Source: an uncultured Collinsella sp. (GTDB taxonomy: Bacteria > Actinomycetota > Coriobacteriia > Coriobacteriales > Coriobacteriaceae). From it: DNA of 48,211 bases. The notes beneath the pieces were generated by a model that made no database searches, had not been told where the DNA came from, and saw only the letters and a list, made by a program, of their open reading frames with translations. Position numbers and translations under genes: made by a program. The stretch lies in contig CALLNU010000043.1 of assembly GCA_938005465.1 (NCBI GenBank), positions 1 to 48,211 of the forward strand, given 5' to 3'. This document shows, piece after piece, positions 43,934 to 48,211 of this stretch (position 1 is the first letter of the stretch; each line of letters opens with the position of its first letter).

Positions 43934-46174
43934 CTATTTCTTAAACCGTGCACCCTGGCGTTTTCTGCCCGATGCGAACGTGGAACCCTTGCGGGCCTGC
44001 GAACGTAAGCGCTCGATCGTCTCGTCCTCAGACGCGCCCTCGAGCATCGCCCGAATCTGAACGACGGCATCGCGCAGGCGCGCCGCCTCCTCAAAGTCCA
44101 TGGCGGCAGAAGCGTTACGCATATCCTCTTCCATGGTTTCGACGATCCGCACAAGCTCGTCATGCGGCAGTTCTTCCAACTGCTCCGCAAGTGACTGCTC
44201 GGGCGCCACCGTTTCCGGCACGCCGCCCTCGCCCGACTCATCGGGCGTATAGAATGCGCCATGACCAAGAGAGTCGCCCTTCGAGCGCCCCTTGGAACCC
44301 ACAGTTTTTTCGGCCTCGGCAATAAAACTTGAGATGTCGTTGATGGCCTTGCGCACCGTCCTAGGCACAATGCCATGCTCTTCGTTATATGCCATCTGAA
44401 TCTCGCGACGACGCTGCGTCTCCTCGATGGCCTCTTTCATCGAATCGGTCACAACGTCCGCATACATGATGACTTCACCATCGGCGTTACGGGCCGCGCG
44501 GCCAATCGTCTGAATCAGCGAACGGCGGTTGCGCAAGAAGCCTTCCTTATCGGCATCGAGAATTGCCACCAGCGAGACCTCGGGAAGATCCAAGCCCTCG
44601 CGAAGCAGGTTGATGCCAACGAGAACATCGATCTTGCCCTCGCGCAGCGTTCGCAGGATCTCGACACGGTCCATTGTCGCCGTATCAGAGTGCATGTAAT
44701 TGACCTTAATGCCCGCGTCGAGCAGATGGTCGGTCAGGTCCTCGGCCATGCGCTTGGTCAACGTGGTCACCAGCACGCGCTCCTTGCGGGCAACGCGCTC
44801 GCGAATCTCGTCCTCAAGATCGTCAATCTGACCGCGAACCGGACGCACATCGATCTTGGGATCGAGCAGACCGGTCGGACGAATAATCTGCTCAACGTCG
44901 TTCTGGCTCACCCGCAGCTCGTAATCGCCCGGCGTGGCCGAAACATAGATAAACTGGGGTATCCTTGCCTCAAACTCATCGAAACGAAGCGGGCGGTTAT
45001 CGAGCGCCGAGGGCAGGCGAAAACCGTGTTCCACCAGCGTCACCTTACGCGAGCGGTCACCTTCGTGCATGCCGCGAATCTGCGGCACCGTCACATGGCT
45101 CTCATCGATGATGCAGAGCATATCCTTGGGAAAGTAATCGATTAGGGTAAACGGCGGCTCACCCGGCTTGCGACCGTCCAGATGACGCGAGTAGTTCTCG
45201 ATGCCGTTGCAAAAGCCCATCGTCTCGAGCATCTCAAGATCATAATCGGTGCGCTGCTGCAGACGCTGCGCCTCGAGCAACTTGTCGGTCGCCTTGAGCT
45301 CCGCCACGCGCTTCTCGCACTCTTCGCTGATCGATTTCAGAGCCGCCTTGACCTTCGGCTTCTCGGTCACGTAGTGCGATGCCGGCCATACGGGGATGGC
45401 CTCGTACTCACGAAGCATCTCACCGGTGACCTCATCGATCTCGGCAATCAGCTCGACCTCGTCGCCAAAGAACTCAAACCGCAACGGATGCTCGGCATAA
45501 GGCGGATACACGTCGACAACATCGCCGCGCACGCGGAACGTGCCGCGTGCCAGGTCATAGTCATTGCGATCATATTGAATGTCGATAAGTGCATGGATAA
45601 AGTCATCGCGCTCGAGCGGCACCTTCTTGTCGACGTTTGGAGCCAGACCCGCATAGTCCTCAGGAGAGCCAATGCCATAGATACACGAGACCGATGCAAC
45701 GACGATCACATCGCGTCGAGAGAGCAGCGATGCGGTCGCCTGATGTCGCAGCATCTCAACCTCTTCGTTAATCGAGGAGTCTTTCTCGATATATGTATCG
45801 CTTTGCGGCACATACGCCTCGGGCTGATAGTAGTCGTAATACGAGACAAAGTAGACCACAGCGTTATTGGGAAAGAACTCTTTGAGCTCGCTCGCAAGCT
45901 GAGCAGCGAGCGTTTTATTCGGAGCCATGACCAGCGTCGGCTTTCCCAGGGCCTCAATAGTCTTTGCCATCGTGAAGGTCTTGCCCGAACCAGTCACGCC
46001 CAGCAAAACCTGATAGCGGTCTCCGTCCCTCACGCCCTGCACAAGCGACTCAATGGCTTTAGGCTGGGAACCGGCAGGCTCATAGGGAGAAACGACCTTA
46101 AACGGCACGTCAGAGCCTTCAACGCCAAAGCGCTTAAGTTCACCACCAACGCGTTCTACTTCAAATTCCGCCAT
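43934..46174 (-). CDS. uvrB: Excinuclease ABC subunit B
   Basis: A 746-residue helicase-like damage-verification protein. Walker A GVTGSGKT is near 59-66, the beta-hairpin region YYDYYQPEAYVPQSDTYIEKDSSIN around 111-135, DESHV, the C-terminal helicase motif QTIGRAARN, and a terminal UVR motif (DFEEAARLRDAVVQI). It is somewhat longer than usual (about 670) because of a Gly/Glu-rich insertion before the UVR motif and a basic tail. ATG 46174 follows TTAGGAG. Confidence 0.96.
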   Translation of the reverse strand: MAEFEVERVGGELKRFGVEGSDVPFKVVSPYEPAGSQPKAIESLVQGVRDGDRYQVLLGVTGSGKTFTMAKTIEALGKPTLVMAPNKTLAAQLASELKEFFPNNAVVYFVSYYDYYQPEAYVPQSDTYIEKDSSINEEVEMLRHQATASLLSRRDVIVVASVSCIYGIGSPEDYAGLAPNVDKKVPLERDDFIHALIDIQYDRNDYDLARGTFRVRGDVVDVYPPYAEHPLRFEFFGDEVELIAEIDEVTGEMLREYEAIPVWPASHYVTEKPKVKAALKSISEECEKRVAELKATDKLLEAQRLQQRTDYDLEMLETMGFCNGIENYSRHLDGRKPGEPPFTLIDYFPKDMLCIIDESHVTVPQIRGMHEGDRSRKVTLVEHGFRLPSALDNRPLRFDEFEARIPQFIYVSATPGDYELRVSQNDVEQIIRPTGLLDPKIDVRPVRGQIDDLEDEIRERVARKERVLVTTLTKRMAEDLTDHLLDAGIKVNYMHSDTATMDRVEILRTLREGKIDVLVGINLLREGLDLPEVSLVAILDADKEGFLRNRRSLIQTIGRAARNADGEVIMYADVVTDSMKEAIEETQRRREIQMAYNEEHGIVPRTVRKAINDISSFIAEAEKTVGSKGRSKGDSLGHGAFYTPDESGEGGVPETVAPEQSLAEQLEELPHDELVRIVETMEEDMRNASAAMDFEEAARLRDAVVQIRAMLEGASEDETIERLRSQARKGSTFASGRKRQGARFKK

Positions 46175-46225
46175 GGATACTCCTAACTCATATATCTGCA
46201 GTATACGCAGGCGGCAGGCATAGTC

Positions 46226-46807
46226 CTATACGAACCGATCGGGATAGAGGGTCTTGTAGCGAGCCCAGGCATTATTGACACGAATCAGATACGCCTGCGT
46301 CTCGGGAAAGGTGATTGCATTATGAAGCGACGTGCTCTGCTGCGCCCATCCGTCGACATTGCCCATGCCGGCGTTATAGGCGGCAATGGCACTGTCAGTC
46401 GACCCGTTAAAATACGTTAGAAGATACGAAAGATACGCACAGCCAAACTCGATGTTCGTAGCGGGATCGTTAAGGCTGTCGGCTGAATACTCGCTACCAT
46501 CGACAAGGCCCTTGGCGATCATATCCTGGGCAGTCTCGGGCATCAGCTGCATCAATCCCTGAGCACCCTGATTCGACTCGGCCTCGGGATCCCAATTCGA
46601 TTCAGACTTAATGACAGCGCACACCAGATACGGATCCAGATTATGCGAAATACTGGATTGCTTTACATACGCCTCGTAGTCAATCGGATACAGCGGCTTA
46701 AAGAAAGCGGCAGGAGCATATGAGTAAACGAATGAGATAAGGCCGAAGGCAAAAACGGCAGCCAGCGGTATAAGGCGATACCACGTAAGGAAACGTGTCT
46801 TAGGCAT
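46226..46807 (-). CDS. Lytic transglycosylase (SLT domain)
   Basis: A 193-residue membrane-anchored muramidase. A single N-terminal helix (about 11-31) acts as a signal anchor; the SLT domain (about 48-180) has catalytic Glu in VIKSESNWDP, QGAQGLMQLMPETA, and AIAAYNAGMGNVDGW. It would cleave peptidoglycan outside the membrane. Its start overlaps the coaE end by 8 nt, and uvrB follows after 51 nt. Confidence 0.92.
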   Translation of the reverse strand: MPKTRFLTWYRLIPLAAVFAFGLISFVYSYAPAAFFKPLYPIDYEAYVKQSSISHNLDPYLVCAVIKSESNWDPEAESNQGAQGLMQLMPETAQDMIAKGLVDGSEYSADSLNDPATNIEFGCAYLSYLLTYFNGSTDSAIAAYNAGMGNVDGWAQQSTSLHNAITFPETQAYLIRVNNAWARYKTLYPDRFV

Positions 46808-47441
46808 CGGCCTCCTCCTTATCCGCTACATCCCCGAACCCATGGCGCGAAAGCCATGCGTCCAGTTGTTCAAAGAGCGAGTTATCGTCTGCCGCATTGT
46901 CAATCACCGTTGTAGCGAGATTGCACAGCGCAGACTCTTCGGGCTGGCAAGCAGAACGGGCATCAAAATCAGATGGCTCCATGCCACGTTGAATAGCGCG
47001 CTCGCGACGAACTGACAAAGGGGCGCTGATGACCAAAATTTCATCAGCCAAGCCAAATGCATCCTCAAAACCAGTCGGAGCAGAAACCTCGACCACCGCA
47101 AAAGGATAACGGGGAGATGAAACCGTACAACAAACCGGATCGAGAATCCTAAGCGAAAGCTGTTCAATCAGAATGGGATGCACGATGTCATTGAGCCGTG
47201 CGACCGAATCAGGAGAAGCGAAAGCTCGAGAAGCGAGGATGCCGCGGCGAATGCCGCCTTCCTCATCCAAAATGTCCCAACCGAATTCATCCGCGAGTGT
47301 ATTGACGATATCAGAGCCCGGCACATACAGCGATTTTGCAAGCTCATCCAGATCGATAAGCATAGCGCCACGAGATTCGAAATAGCGGCAGGCAGTTGAC
47401 TTACCCGAAGCAATATTGCCCAAGACAAATACGGTAAACAT
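46800..47441 (-). CDS. coaE: Dephospho-CoA kinase
   Basis: A 213-residue P-loop kinase catalysing the last step of CoA synthesis. Walker A GNIASGKST (7-15), the DLDELAKSLY substrate segment (CoaE usually has DAD or DLD), IVHPILIEQL, and the lid RRERAIQRGM are visible. ATG 47441 has GGGAGG 5 nt upstream; the in-frame TTG one codon earlier is unnecessary. First gene of coaE-slt-uvrB. Confidence 0.9.
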   Translation of the reverse strand: MFTVFVLGNIASGKSTACRYFESRGAMLIDLDELAKSLYVPGSDIVNTLADEFGWDILDEEGGIRRGILASRAFASPDSVARLNDIVHPILIEQLSLRILDPVCCTVSSPRYPFAVVEVSAPTGFEDAFGLADEILVISAPLSVRRERAIQRGMEPSDFDARSACQPEESALCNLATTVIDNAADDNSLFEQLDAWLSRHGFGDVADKEEADA

Positions 47442-47571
47442 CAAGCCCTCCCTAACGCCAATGCGAGTAATTATCGCTCAAATACACTAGATGGACTCAA
47501 AATACAGCCAAACAGTAAGAGCACATACGGGGGAGCTAGGTCCCAAAGTACAACGTATATACAACGCAAAA

Positions 47572-47599
47572 AAGGGGGAGGCCGCGAGGCCTCCCCCTT
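47572..47599 (-). terminator. rRNA operon terminator
   Basis: A perfect 12-bp stem AAGGGGGAGGCC/GGCCTCCCCCTT with a 4-nt loop, followed on the minus strand by TTTTTTG. It lies about 35 nt past 5S. Confidence 0.95.
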
Positions 47600-47633
47600 C
47601 TCAGTTCAAGCGCACGGCTCGGTGCCGTCCACC

Positions 47634-47750
47634 GGTCAGCGGCGCCCTGACCTCCCACGGGCTGACCCCGCAGTACTCTCGGCGCGATGGGGCTTAGCTT
47701 CCGGGTTCGGAACGGGACCGGGCGTGCCCCCCATGCTCTGGCCGCTGACC
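47634..47750 (-). rRNA. rrf: 5S ribosomal RNA
   Basis: The minus strand reads a standard 5S core (CGCCCGGTCCCGTTCCGAACCCGGAAGC is the recognisable region around 47690-47725). The mature ends are estimated at about 117 nt. The terminal stem continues beyond the gene: about 23 bases on each side (47621-47763) remain complementary with two G-U pairs, as expected for a processing stem. Confidence 0.92.
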
Positions 47751-47895
47751 GGTGGGCGGCGCCCACCGTTACGGTGTCCGGGTGTCTCTCTCACGTGCCC
47801 TGGGGGCCGCATGGCGCATAGGAAAGATGTGACTCGGGGGCATCCTCGTGCCCGGACCGCGCATGAGCGCTCAGTCCCGCGGGCCGCGAGGTGCG

Positions 47896-48211
<316 letters not shown>

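Noticed and set aside
47751..47895. Possible tRNA in the 23S-5S spacer
   Set aside because: No cloverleaf can be formed; the stretch has only the 5S processing stem and small hairpins.

Overview
The window is GC-rich chromosomal DNA of an actinobacterial type and most resembles the Coriobacteriia, probably Collinsella or a close relative. That placement is an inference from gene content: rapZ-whiA-gap-pgk-tpiA, a MurJ-UvrC pair, an LTA-synthase-like protein, and peptide-transporter operons with twin-arginine lipoprotein signals. Nearly everything up to 37.5 kb is on the minus strand. A block at 37.7-43.9 kb is on the plus strand, and 43.9-48.2 kb is minus again, ending in the 3' part of an rRNA operon (23S then 5S).

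Layout. 1-2.2 kb: two identical tRNA-Gly(GCC) copies in the same orientation flank a GH13 alpha-glucosidase gene broken by one in-frame TAG. 2.3-5.5 kb: a partner-switching pair, a PAS/GAF/PP2C phosphatase and a fused STAS-HATPase protein. 5.5-6.2 kb: tRNA-Leu(GAG), then about 500 bp without genes that is dense in hairpins. 6.2-12.2 kb: an oppABCDF peptide ABC operon. 12.4-17.5 kb: secG, gpmI, tpiA, pgk and gap. 17.7-19.6 kb: whiA and rapZ, without yvcK between them.

19.7-30.2 kb looks like one sialic-acid utilisation operon, read right to left. It has a substrate-binding lipoprotein, a permease, a permease-ATPase fusion and a second ATPase. These are followed by a CE7-type esterase, a degenerate esterase paralogue without the catalytic Ser, an N-acetylneuraminate-lyase-like aldolase, a ROK kinase and NanE. 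A promoter at 30.19-30.22 kb carries a palindromic operator over its -10. Imported (possibly O-acetylated) sialic acid would be deacetylated, cleaved to ManNAc, phosphorylated and epimerised to GlcNAc-6-P.

30.4-37.6 kb: uvrC, murJ, ybaK and uvrA. 37.7-43.9 kb (+): an LTA-synthase-like membrane sulfatase-fold protein, Mrp, and two FAD flavoproteins. 43.9-47.4 kb: uvrB, a lytic transglycosylase and coaE. 47.6-48.2 kb: 5S and partial 23S rRNA.

The strongest candidate for something undescribed is a facing pair of 125-132 bp hairpin elements at 5744-5868 and 6050-6181. Both have 29-nt outer arms, unrelated in sequence but self-complementary in each copy, a shorter variable inner stem, and a TTC-tipped apex. 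Between outer and inner stems they share conserved strands (GTCCTCG..CAT and CTGCGGAAT). Conserved internal segments between stems that differ in sequence but keep their pairing suggest selection on structure.
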